The position numbers and the translations under genes were made by a program. The notes under the pieces are model-generated. The model was not told the origin of the DNA, made no database searches, and was given only the letters and a program-made list of their open reading frames with translations. Positions 1 through 7,074 of a stretch of 41,395 nucleotides of DNA are shown one piece after another (positions within the stretch are counted from its first letter, which is position 1; every line of letters begins with the position of its first letter). The DNA is from Puniceibacterium antarcticum (GTDB lineage: Bacteria; Pseudomonadota; Alphaproteobacteria; Rhodobacterales; Rhodobacteraceae), in the NCBI RefSeq assembly GCF_002760615.1, contig NZ_AWWI01000090.1:1-41395 (forward strand). The letters run 5' to 3'.

Positions 1-1
1 G

Positions 2-874
2 GACCTCACCGACCGCCCCGTGGTCCGGCTGGTACAGCCCAACGCCCCGCAAGAGGAAAAGTGGGACCGCACCAAGGCGCAGATGTTCTTTGACCGTCAG
101 GTCGATTTCACTGCCGCCCCGCCAGCCCCCGACAGCCCCACACCCGCCCTGACCATCTGGCCCGAAACTTCACTGCCCATGCTGCTTGCCTATGCGGACG
201 GTGCACTTTCCGTGATTTCGGATGCCGCCGGGCCAACCACCCCCGTCATCGTCGGTGTTCAGCGCGAAGAGGGCGGCGCCTATTACAACTCCCTTGTTGT
301 GACCGGCCCGAATGGCGCGATCCGTCAGATCTATGACAAGCACCATCTTGTGCCCTTCGGCGAATACATGCCTTGGGCCAGCCTGTTCGCGCGCTTCAAC
401 ATCCTTGGGCTTGCCTCGCGGGCTGAGGGTGGTTTCAGTTCCGGACCTGGTCCGGCCATTCTGGACCTCGGCCCGCTGGGCCGCGCCCTGCCGCTGATCT
501 GTTACGAGGCGGTCTTCCCTCAGGATGTCCTCTCTGCCCCCGAACGGCCCGACATGCTGCTGCAGATCACCAATGATGCCTGGTTCGGCGAATGGTCCGG
601 CCCCTATCAGCATCTGGCCCAGGCGCGCATCCGCGCCATCGAACAGGGCCTGCCGATGCTGCGCGCCGCCAACACCGGCGTCTCGGCGATGATCGACGGG
701 GCCGGGCGCATTCTGGGCCAGATCCCGCTGGGGCAGGCGGGCTATCTTGACGCGGCTTTACCACCCGCGCTGGCCCCCACGCTCTACAGCCGCACCGGGG
801 ATCTGCCGGTTTTCCTGCTGCTCTGCCTCCTCTGCGTTAGCACTGTCTTAATCTACCTGTGCAAATCACGTTGA
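2..874 (+). CDS. lnt: Apolipoprotein N-acyltransferase, C-terminal part
   Basis: This gene runs in from before the window; the open frame starts at base 2 and ends at the TGA at 872-874. Lnt N-acylates the diacylglyceryl-cysteine of lipoproteins at the inner membrane, the last step of lipoprotein maturation. The visible part is the periplasmic nitrilase-like domain. The expected Glu-Lys-Cys triad is recognisable: Glu in WPETSLPML, Lys in YDKHHLVPFGEYMP and Cys in LICYEAVFP. A final hydrophobic helix (VFLLLCLLCVSTVLIYL) is the last membrane segment. The N-terminal membrane domain lies outside the window. It is followed by metK on the same strand, but metK has its own riboswitch leader. Confidence 0.95.
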   Translation, partial: DLTDRPVVRLVQPNAPQEEKWDRTKAQMFFDRQVDFTAAPPAPDSPTPALTIWPETSLPMLLAYADGALSVISDAAGPTTPVIVGVQREEGGAYYNSLVVTGPNGAIRQIYDKHHLVPFGEYMPWASLFARFNILGLASRAEGGFSSGPGPAILDLGPLGRALPLICYEAVFPQDVLSAPERPDMLLQITNDAWFGEWSGPYQHLAQARIRAIEQGLPMLRAANTGVSAMIDGAGRILGQIPLGQAGYLDAALPPALAPTLYSRTGDLPVFLLLCLLCVSTVLIYLCKSR

Positions 875-916
875 CCGGCCTGAACTGGCGGCGTAGGTCC
901 CGTCTTAATGTAATTC

Positions 917-961
917 CCGTCACAACGGCTTCCTGGCGTGACGGCTGACCCCAACGGAGCA
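917..961 (+). promoter_or_regulatory. SAM/SAH riboswitch in the metK leader
   Basis: A 7-bp stem, CCGTCAC (917-923) with GTGACGG (938-944), closes a loop reading AACGGCTTCCTGGC. Downstream lies the purine-rich GGAGCA at 956-961, which is also the metK ribosome binding site, 7 bases before the ATG. From memory, GTCACAACGGCTTCC and TGGCGTGAC match the published SAM/SAH riboswitch consensus of Rhodobacterales, which occurs upstream of metK. In that class an H-type pseudoknot between the hairpin loop and the Shine-Dalgarno region forms when S-adenosylmethionine or S-adenosylhomocysteine binds and blocks translation. The placement at metK agrees with feedback control of SAM synthesis. Confidence 0.88.
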
Positions 962-967
962 CTCCCC

Positions 968-2146
968 ATGACGCGTAAGTCCTATATTTTCACTTCCGAG
1001 TCCGTCTCGGAAGGTCATCCCGACAAGGTCTGTGACCGCATCTCGGATGCCATTCTCGACGCCTTCCTGGCCGAGGATCCTTTGGCCCGCGTCGCCTGCG
1101 AGACGTTTGCCACCACCAACCGCGTCGTCATCGGCGGCGAGGTGGGGCTGAACGATCAGGCCAAGCTGACCCAATACATGGCCGCCGTGCCCGATATCGC
1201 ACGTGCCTGCATCAAGGACATCGGCTACGAGCAGGACAAGTTCCACCACGCCACCTGCGAAATCACCAACCTGCTGCACGAACAATCCGCGCATATCGCG
1301 CAGGGCGTCGTGGGCGGCGACCGTGACGAAGGCGCCGGGGATCAGGGCATCATGTTCGGCTATGCCACAAACGAAACCGATGCGCTGATGCCCGCACCGA
1401 TCCAGTTTTCCCACGCGATCCTGCGGCGTCTGGCAGAGGTGCGCAAGAATGGCACCGAACCCCTGCTGCGCCCCGACGCCAAATCGCAGCTCTCCGTGCG
1501 TTACGAAAACGGTATACCGGTCGGCGTGACGCAGATCGTGCTGTCCACCCAGCATGCGGATGAACGCCAGACATCTGCGGATGTGCGCGCCATCGTCGAA
1601 CCCTACATTCGCGAGGTCCTGCCGGATGGCTGGATCACCGATGAAACCGAATGGTGGGTCAACCCGACCGGCACCTTCGTCATCGGCGGCCCCGATGGGG
1701 ATGCCGGCCTGACCGGGCGCAAGATCATCGTCGACACCTATGGCGGCGCGGCCCCGCATGGCGGCGGCGCGTTCTCCGGCAAGGATCCGACCAAGGTTGA
1801 CCGCTCTGCCGCCTATGCCGCGCGCTATCTGGCCAAGAACGTCGTCGCGGCCGGCATGGCCGACCGCTGCACGATTCAGCTCTCCTATGCCATCGGCGTC
1901 TCGCGGCCCCTGTCGATCTATGCGGATCTGCACGGCACCGGCGCGCTGGACCCGGAACAGATCGAACGCGCAATCCCCAAGGTGATGGATCTGACGCCGC
2001 GCGGCATCCGCACCCATCTGGAACTGAACAAACCGATCTATGCCCGCACCGCCGCCTATGGCCATTTTGGCCGCGCGCCAGAGGCGGATGGCGGTTTCTC
2101 GTGGGAACGCACCGATCTGGCCGAGGCGCTGCAAAAAGCGATCTGA
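968..2146 (+). CDS. metK: S-adenosylmethionine synthetase
   Basis: Makes SAM from methionine and ATP in the cytoplasm. The 392-aa product has the family's length. It contains the N-terminal [13 protein letters not shown] motif (residues 16-28), the [12 protein letters not shown] nucleotide motif and the [19 protein letters not shown] loop near the middle. The ATG at 968 is chosen because it follows the GGAG of the riboswitch and gives the usual [20 protein letters not shown] start; an upstream GTG at 938 in the same frame lies inside the riboswitch stem. A strong terminator follows at 2172. Expression should be repressed at the translation step when SAM or SAH is abundant (inference from the leader). 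Confidence 0.97.
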   Translation: MTRKSYIFTSESVSEGHPDKVCDRISDAILDAFLAEDPLARVACETFATTNRVVIGGEVGLNDQAKLTQYMAAVPDIARACIKDIGYEQDKFHHATCEITNLLHEQSAHIAQGVVGGDRDEGAGDQGIMFGYATNETDALMPAPIQFSHAILRRLAEVRKNGTEPLLRPDAKSQLSVRYENGIPVGVTQIVLSTQHADERQTSADVRAIVEPYIREVLPDGWITDETEWWVNPTGTFVIGGPDGDAGLTGRKIIVDTYGGAAPHGGGAFSGKDPTKVDRSAAYAARYLAKNVVAAGMADRCTIQLSYAIGVSRPLSIYADLHGTGALDPEQIERAIPKVMDLTPRGIRTHLELNKPIYARTAAYGHFGRAPEADGGFSWERTDLAEALQKAI

Positions 2147-2171
2147 CGCCGCCGTATCACGATCTCAAAAG

Positions 2172-2199
2172 GGGGCGTCGCACTGCGGCGCCCCTTTTT
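2172..2199 (+). terminator. Intrinsic terminator after metK
   Basis: GGGGCGTCGC (2172-2181) pairs with GCGGCGCCCC (2185-2194), a 10-bp stem with one G-T pair and an ACT loop, followed directly by five T (2195-2199). It lies 26 bases after the metK stop and should separate metK from trmB. Confidence 0.9.
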
Positions 2200-2275
2200 C
2201 ATGCCCCAACCGACGCTGCGCGATCTTTGAACGGCGCGGTTGCGTGCGGCGCAAAGCGGCAGTAAACGCCTGCGC

Positions 2276-2989
2276 ATGGACAACGGTAAACATCCCTCGG
2301 GCGCCCCGTGGCGCAATTTTTACGGCCGCTTCAAGGGCAAGACCCTGCGCCCGAATCAAGAAACCTATCTGGACGAGGATCTGGGCGTCCTGTCGCCCGG
2401 TCCGATCAGCTGGGAAGAAAACCCCGACCGCACCCCCGTCGATCTGAGATCGGTGTTCGGCGATGTGCCGATCTGGCTGGAAGTCGGCTTTGGCGGTGGT
2501 GAACATCTGGTGCATCAGGCCGCCACCAACCCGGGCACCGGTCTGGTGGGCTGCGAACCCTTCATCAACGGCGTGGCGATGCTGCTGGGCAAGGTGCGCA
2601 AGGCCGGGGTGGAAAACCTGCGGCTTTATCCCGGCGATGTGCGCAACCTGTTTGATGTCGTGCCCGACGGCACCTTCGACAAGGCCTTTCTGCTTTACCC
2701 CGATCCTTGGCCAAAAAAGCGCCACCACCGCAGGCGCTTCGTCACGCCGGAATTCCTTGACCCGCTGCACCGCGCGCTGAAACCAGGCGCCGAATTTCGG
2801 GTCGCAACTGATATCCCAGATTATGTCCGCCAGACGCTTCTGGAAGTGCCCCGCGCCGGTTTCGAGTGGCTTGCCGAAGGGCCGCAGGACTGGCGCACCC
2901 CTTGGGGTGACTGGACCCGCACCCGCTATGAACAAAAGGCCCTGCGCGAAGGGCGCGTGCCGCATTACATGACCTTCCGCCGACTTTAG
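2276..2989 (+). CDS. trmB: tRNA (guanine-N7)-methyltransferase
   Basis: Methylates G46 in the variable loop of tRNAs using SAM. The 237-aa product carries the TrmB N-terminal WRNFYGRFKGKTLRP segment, the SAM-binding glycine-rich LEVGFGGGEH at about residues 69-77, and the family signature FLLYPDPWPKKRHHRRRF at about 138-155. The ATG at 2276 is preferred because the conserved sequence begins soon after it; a GTG-type extension from 2240 adds 12 residues with no family look. No strong Shine-Dalgarno is visible. It starts 77 bases after the metK terminator, so it probably has its own promoter. Its stop codon overlaps the left end of a palindromic repeat. Confidence 0.93.
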   Translation: MDNGKHPSGAPWRNFYGRFKGKTLRPNQETYLDEDLGVLSPGPISWEENPDRTPVDLRSVFGDVPIWLEVGFGGGEHLVHQAATNPGTGLVGCEPFINGVAMLLGKVRKAGVENLRLYPGDVRNLFDVVPDGTFDKAFLLYPDPWPKKRHHRRRFVTPEFLDPLHRALKPGAEFRVATDIPDYVRQTLLEVPRAGFEWLAEGPQDWRTPWGDWTRTRYEQKALREGRVPHYMTFRRL

Positions 2990-3031
2990 GGCGTGTCGGC
3001 GGGTGAATTCCATTTAACGCGACACGCTCTA
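2987..3031. repeat. Palindromic repeat, short copy (TAGAGCGTGTCG family)
   Basis: TAGGGCGTGTCG (2987-2998) and CGACACGCTCTA (3020-3031) form 12-bp inverted arms with one G-T mismatch, starting on the trmB stop codon. The segment 3005-3031 is identical, in reverse complement, to 15261-15287, the left 27 bp of the longer copy at 15261-15370. Both copies end on the same CGACACGCCCTA sequence, so the short one looks like the long one with the centre missing. No coding content. Confidence 0.75.
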
Positions 3032-3187
3032 AGGCGGGAATGCTTTAGGGTGCTGCGCGCCCCCCCCCCGAACCACAGCTCCCTGACGCGGGGCTTGCAT
3101 GCGCCTATATGGAAAGAGAAGGAGCCGGGGATGTGGACGCCGTCCCGGCGTGCTGGTATCAGGCGCCTGAAACACGGAGAGTTCAAG

Positions 3188-4549
3188 ATGTCCGCACATG
3201 GCACGCCCATTCCGATGACCGCCCATCCCTCCGGCGCCCTGAGCGGCGAGGCGCATGTTCCCGGCGACAAGTCGATCTCGCACCGCTCGCTGATCCTTGG
3301 CGCAATGGCGGTGGGCCAGACCCATATCACCGGGCTGCTGGAAGGCCAGGATGTGATCGACACCGGCCGCGCCATGCGGGCCTTCGGGGCCGAGGTCACG
3401 GATCACGGTGCGGGTGTCTGGACGGTTCAGGGCGTCGGCGTCGGCGGATTTGCCGAACCGGATCAGGTGATCGACTGCGGCAATTCCGGCACCGGTGTGC
3501 GGCTGATCATGGGCGCAATGGCCACCTCGCCGATCGCGGCGACCTTCACCGGGGATGCCTCACTCAACAAACGGCCCATGGCGCGGATCACCGATCCGCT
3601 CGGGCTGTTCGGCGCGCAGTCCTATGGCCGCAGCGGCGGGCGTCTGCCGCTGACCATTCTGGGCGCGCGGGACCCCTTGCCGGTGCGCTACACGGTGCCG
3701 ATGCCCTCGGCGCAGGTGAAATCCGCGGTGCTTCTGGCCGGGCTGAATGCGCCGGGCGAAACAGTGGTGATCGAGCGCGAGGCGACACGCGACCATTCCG
3801 AACGGATGCTGGCGGGCTTTGGTGCCACCATTTCCACAGAGCTCACCAATGAGGGCCGCGTGATCACCCTGCAGGGCCAGCCAGAGCTGAAGCCCCAGAC
3901 CATCGTGGTGCCGCGCGACCCCAGCTCGGCCGCCTTTCCGGTCTGTGCCGCGCTGATCGTCGAAGGCTCGGATGTGCTCGTGCCCAATATCGGACTGAAC
4001 CCGACGCGCGCGGGCCTCTTCACCACCCTGCGCGAGATGGGCGCCGATCTCAGCTATGAAAACTTGCGCGAAGAAGGCGGCGAACCTGTCGCCGATCTGC
4101 GCGCGCGCTTTTCCCCCAATATGCAGGGGATCGAGGTGCCGCCAGACCGTGCAGCCAGCATGATCGACGAATATCCGGTGTTGTCGGTGGTCGCCGCCTT
4201 TGCGACCGGTGACACTGTCATGCGCGGCGTGAAAGAGCTGCGGGTCAAGGAAAGCGATCGCATCGATGCCATGGCCACCGGCCTGCGCGCCAATGGCGTC
4301 GCAGTGCAGGAGGGCGCGGATTGGTGGATCGTGACCGGACACGGCATGGGCAACGTGACGGGGGGTGCCACGGTGCAAAGCCATCTGGACCACCGCATCG
4401 CCATGTCCTTCCTGATCCTCGGCATGGCGGCGCAAAAGCCTGTGTCAGTGGATGATGGCGGCCCGATCGCCACGTCCTTCCCGATTTTCGAGCCGCTGAT
4501 GGCGGGCCTCGGCGCGCGGATCGTGCGGACAGCGCCGCAGCAGGGTTAG
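3188..4549 (+). CDS. aroA: 3-phosphoshikimate 1-carboxyvinyltransferase (EPSP synthase), class II motifs
   Basis: Condenses shikimate-3-phosphate with phosphoenolpyruvate in the shikimate pathway to aromatic amino acids. The 453-aa product has [11 protein letters not shown] (25-35), the PEP loop [11 protein letters not shown] (96-105) and [10 protein letters not shown] near the C-terminus. All four motifs used to define class II (CP4-like) enzymes are present: GDKS (26-29), SAQVK (174-178), RDHSE (201-205) and NPTR (271-274). At the position of CP4 Ala100 this protein has Gly101. The ATG at 3188 is chosen for its GGAGA site and family start; the frame is open upstream to 2993 but without family sequence. 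cmk follows after 8 bases, so the two are probably one operon. Confidence 0.96.
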   Translation: MSAHGTPIPMTAHPSGALSGEAHVPGDKSISHRSLILGAMAVGQTHITGLLEGQDVIDTGRAMRAFGAEVTDHGAGVWTVQGVGVGGFAEPDQVIDCGNSGTGVRLIMGAMATSPIAATFTGDASLNKRPMARITDPLGLFGAQSYGRSGGRLPLTILGARDPLPVRYTVPMPSAQVKSAVLLAGLNAPGETVVIEREATRDHSERMLAGFGATISTELTNEGRVITLQGQPELKPQTIVVPRDPSSAAFPVCAALIVEGSDVLVPNIGLNPTRAGLFTTLREMGADLSYENLREEGGEPVADLRARFSPNMQGIEVPPDRAASMIDEYPVLSVVAAFATGDTVMRGVKELRVKESDRIDAMATGLRANGVAVQEGADWWIVTGHGMGNVTGGATVQSHLDHRIAMSFLILGMAAQKPVSVDDGGPIATSFPIFEPLMAGLGARIVRTAPQQG

Positions 4550-4557
4550 GATCGGGT

Positions 4558-5172
4558 ATGGCCTTCACAATCGCAATCGACGGGCCGGCGGCCGCAGGCA
4601 AGGGCACAATCTCAAAGGCTGTGGCGCAGCATTTCGGCTTTGCCCATCTGGACACCGGGTTGCTTTACCGCGCGGTGGGGCGGCGGATGCTCGACGGCAT
4701 CCCGGCGCTGGACGCGGCGCGCGCGCTGATGGCGCAGGATCTTGACGCTGATGATCTGCGCACACCCGACGTGGCGCAGGCAGCGTCCAAGGTCGCCGTC
4801 ATGCCGCAGGTCCGCGCCGAACTGATTGATTTCCAGCGTGCCTTTGCCCGCCGCGCAGGCGGTGCCGTTCTGGACGGGCGTGACATCGGAACGGTGATCT
4901 GCCCCGAGGCAGAGGCCAAGCTGTTTGTCACCGCCAGTGCCGAGGTGCGCGCACAGCGCCGCTTTGACGAACTCTGCGCCGCCGGGGTCAAAACCGATTA
5001 TGACCGCGTTCTGGCCGATGTGCGGGAACGTGACGCCCGTGATATGGGCCGGGCCGACGCCCCCCTGCGCCCCGCAGCGGATGCGGTCAGGATCGACACG
5101 TCTGGGCTCGATATCGCCGCTGCCGTGGCACAGGCGATCACGGCGGTCACCCTCGCGCAGGGCAAGGGCTGA
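4558..5172 (+). CDS. cmk: (d)CMP kinase
   Basis: Phosphorylates CMP and dCMP with ATP. The 204-aa product opens with the P-loop GPAAAGKG (9-16), followed by [13 protein letters not shown], the substrate-side segment typical of the family, and [15 protein letters not shown] around residues 100-115, matching the conserved GRDIGT motif. It is 8 bases behind aroA. In many alphaproteobacteria cmk is followed directly by rpsA; here about 1.9 kb of accessory sequence intervenes. Confidence 0.95.
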   Translation: MAFTIAIDGPAAAGKGTISKAVAQHFGFAHLDTGLLYRAVGRRMLDGIPALDAARALMAQDLDADDLRTPDVAQAASKVAVMPQVRAELIDFQRAFARRAGGAVLDGRDIGTVICPEAEAKLFVTASAEVRAQRRFDELCAAGVKTDYDRVLADVRERDARDMGRADAPLRPAADAVRIDTSGLDIAAAVAQAITAVTLAQGKG

Positions 5173-5211
5173 GCAACGGCATCCTGCCGACGCAAAGGGA
5201 ACCCAGGACCG

Positions 5212-5559
5212 CTACACGTCTTCAAGCCTGTATGTGCCATTTGGCAGGTCCTCTGCATGGCGCACAAATCCGCGGTTCACCAGTCGCTTGAGCGTGCGGT
5301 GAAACGTGGGCTGGGACATGTGTTGGACTGTCGGATGCACGCGCACCCGGTCCGTCGTGCCCAGCACGCCCCGCTTGGGGTCTTTGATGGCATTTGCATG
5401 GAAGGCCAGCAGGATATCGCGTTCGTTCCTGCTCAGCTCCATGAGGCCATGGTCCTGTTCCAGCGCATCCAGAAGATCACGCAAAACAGCTATTCTACTC
5501 AATGTACTCGTCAAAACACGCTTCCCGGACCAAACGGTGCCAAAGGAAAACGCTACCAC
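5212..5559 (-). CDS. Small winged-helix DNA-binding protein
   Basis: A 115-aa (GTG start at 5559) or 100-aa (TTG start at 5514) protein on the opposite strand to its neighbours. The sequence SRIAVLRDLLDALEQDHGLMELSRNERDILLAFHA is an N-terminal helical part. MSQPTFHRTLKRLVNRGFVRHAEDLPNGTYRLEDV looks like the recognition helix plus wing of a winged helix, as in small MarR-like proteins found in roseobacters. The TTG has a GGGAAG six bases upstream, which favours the shorter form. It ends 39 bases from cmk, converging on it. Upstream are several TTTCAACTC-type palindromes that could be its operator (inference). No ligand domain is visible, and the target is unknown. Confidence 0.7.
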   Translation of the reverse strand: MVAFSFGTVWSGKRVLTSTLSRIAVLRDLLDALEQDHGLMELSRNERDILLAFHANAIKDPKRGVLGTTDRVRVHPTVQHMSQPTFHRTLKRLVNRGFVRHAEDLPNGTYRLEDV

Positions 5560-5562
5560 GTA

Positions 5563-5690
5563 AAATGCTTTGAAAGAAGCTCTTTAAAGCATTTCAACTC
5601 TGCCTTGAAATTGGGAATATCGCCACCCGTCGCCAATTCCAGAATTGAGGTCGGGAATGGCATTTCAGCTTTGAGTTGAAATGTCTTAAG
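5563..5690. repeat. Multi-arm palindromic element (GCATTTCA/TGAAATG motifs)
   Basis: Three overlapping inverted repeats occur here. AAATGCTTT (5563-5571) pairs with AAAGCATTT (5586-5594). CATTTCAACTC (5590-5600) pairs with GAGTTGAAATG (5673-5683). CATTTCA (5661-5667) pairs with TGAAATG (5677-5683). The same core word is thus used four times in 120 bp in both orientations. It sits directly upstream of the minus-strand winged-helix gene. It may be a dispersed palindromic repeat or an operator cluster. Confidence 0.6.
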
Positions 5691-5976
5691 GCGTTTCCGG
5701 GCTGGACGCAGCAAAGGGTTGCGGCCTCTCCCTCTTGCAGAACGCAAAGCGACAGGTCTCATGACCTCGGGGCGACCCCTGGGTGCAGCAGAAGGGCCAT
5801 CCGCTGACGTAAATAATTCACTCAGGGCGCCCCTGCCGGACAAAGCCGGGCGTTGTGTGAAACACAGGTATCCGTGCGATCAGCCGGTCGCACAGGCAAG
5901 TGGTGCAGGCATCCCTTGGCCTCCATCAGTCCCCGTCGCACCACCCTGCTGGTGGCCGCCCAAGGCTGCGCCCGTG
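5691..5976. other. Non-coding stretch in the accessory interval
   Basis: Between the palindromic element and the 3' end of the orphan gene. Short open frames on both strands (for example 5719-5991 plus and 5553-5843 minus) have no start site, no recognisable protein features and partly translate the palindromes. I see no gene, terminator with a T run, or mobile-element end here. Confidence 0.5.
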
Positions 5977-6375
5977 TCAGGACGCCTTTGACGATGTGAC
6001 CGAGTAGATCGAGATCGACCGCAGGAGCAGCTTGATGGCCAGATCCTTGGCGGAGCGCCTGTCGGGCAAGGCCTGTTCGGCTTTTCCACTCGACAGGCTC
6101 AACACCCCGGCGGAGTCGTCGCTGGACAGGGACGTTGCCGTCACCTCGTCGGACAGCGGCGCGCTGTTCCCTTGCCCAATGCTGTCTGACGCATCACACA
6201 GTCTCATATTCAACTGATCGAACAACAGATCCGATACCGACGGAATGTCTTCGATCTCGCGCAACTGTCTGCGCAACTCGCGATTTTTGCGCGCAACTTG
6301 CGGTGCCTGATACGTGGTTTGGAACTCTTTAACATTCAACTCGTCAACCGGGAGACTGCCTATCTTCCGTGACAT
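5977..6375 (-). CDS. Orphan hypothetical protein, 132 aa
   Basis: Not recognised. The start at 6375 has a good ribosome binding site (AGGAAGTCAGGAA before the ATG). The N-terminal half, with VARKNRELRRQLREIEDI at about residues 28-45, should form a charged amphipathic helix. The middle is Ser/Asp-rich (SLSSDDSAGVLSLSSGKAE). The end, SAKDLAIKLLLRSISIYSVTSSKAS, is weakly hydrophobic. No signal peptide, no enzyme motif and no cysteine pair are visible. It lies alone in the cmk-rpsA interval, with an AT-rich upstream region holding a plausible promoter. Base composition and context suggest an acquired or fast-evolving gene. It could also be a decayed remnant of a longer gene. Confidence 0.45.
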   Translation of the reverse strand: MSRKIGSLPVDELNVKEFQTTYQAPQVARKNRELRRQLREIEDIPSVSDLLFDQLNMRLCDASDSIGQGNSAPLSDEVTATSLSSDDSAGVLSLSSGKAEQALPDRRSAKDLAIKLLLRSISIYSVTSSKAS

Positions 6376-6600
6376 TTCCTGACTTCCTTATTCCGAAACG
6401 ACCCGTTCCTATAATGATAAATGTAATTTTAGGTTGTCCACTTATGGTTGCAACAGATTGTATGTATACACCCAGAGTGGCCGGTATAGAAAAGCACGTC
6501 TTTTGGCACGTATGTGGTTATTTTTCAGACTTTTATTCTTACTTGGCGTCAGGCGTTACAGCATAGTTTTATTATGTGTTAAACTGTCGCGGCTTAGCGT
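6376..6600. promoter_or_regulatory. AT-rich intergenic region with candidate promoters
   Basis: This stretch is clearly more AT-rich than its surroundings. On the minus strand TGGACA followed 18 bases later by CATTAT (or 15 bases later by TATCAT) lies within about 70 bases of the orphan gene start at 6375. On the plus strand GTTACA is followed 17 bases later by GTTAAA near 6555-6585, pointing toward rpsA. These are eye matches to a sigma-70 pattern, not proven starts. No gene is seen. Confidence 0.35.
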
Positions 6601-7074
6601 CAAAGGCGCAAATTCTTGGCGCCGGTCCTTCCCGATCTGGTGCAGCGGCGACCTTCCCTTACGTCACTTTCTCCGCCGCCTCCCGGACTGATTCGCGCCT
6701 CTCTTTCGCGCCAGGGGTTTTATCCGGTGCCATCGGCAGGACCGGACCTGCGCCCAGCCAATGACACTGTGCGATTGCCGCGTTCGTCTCGGCCAGGGCA
6801 GGGCGTGCTCAAAGGAATGGCCGACCCACGCAACACCCCCGCCGACATCGCAAAACACTTGATCCTGCGGCCCGCTCGGGCTATAGCGCCCCGGTCGACA
6901 TGGCGAAGAAGGCCACAGAACCAGAACCACAGGCAGGGTCGGACCACCACCGGCCCTTTTGCGTTTTTGGGCTGCCAAAGACCAACCCGTTCCGCCCAAG
7001 GCGGACACCCCCCAAAGACCGGCGGAGACAACCGCGCGGCCAGAAAACTGAAGTAGATAGGATATCAGACCCGT
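6601..7074 (+). promoter_or_regulatory. Long rpsA leader region with a terminator-like hairpin
   Basis: No convincing gene lies here; open frames on both strands have no family look. At 6936-6942 GGGTCGG pairs with CCGGCCC (6950-6956) around a 7-base loop, followed by TTTTGCGTTTTT (6957-6968). This resembles an intrinsic terminator 107 bases before the rpsA ATG. It could end a transcript coming from upstream, or act as an attenuator in a long rpsA 5' leader. Ribosomal protein S1 regulates its own mRNA in other bacteria, but nothing here proves that link. Confidence 0.4.

Noticed and set aside
920-2134. 404-aa open frame antisense to metK
   Set aside because: Shadow frame of a high-GC gene; no start site, no family features, and it covers metK fully.
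6616-7056. 146-aa plus-strand frame before rpsA
   Set aside because: Pro/Arg-rich translation without domains and no clear ribosome site; overlaps the leader hairpin.
5173-7074. Insertion sequence or integrative element
   Set aside because: No transposase, integrase, terminal repeats or attachment site was found; only repeats and two small genes.
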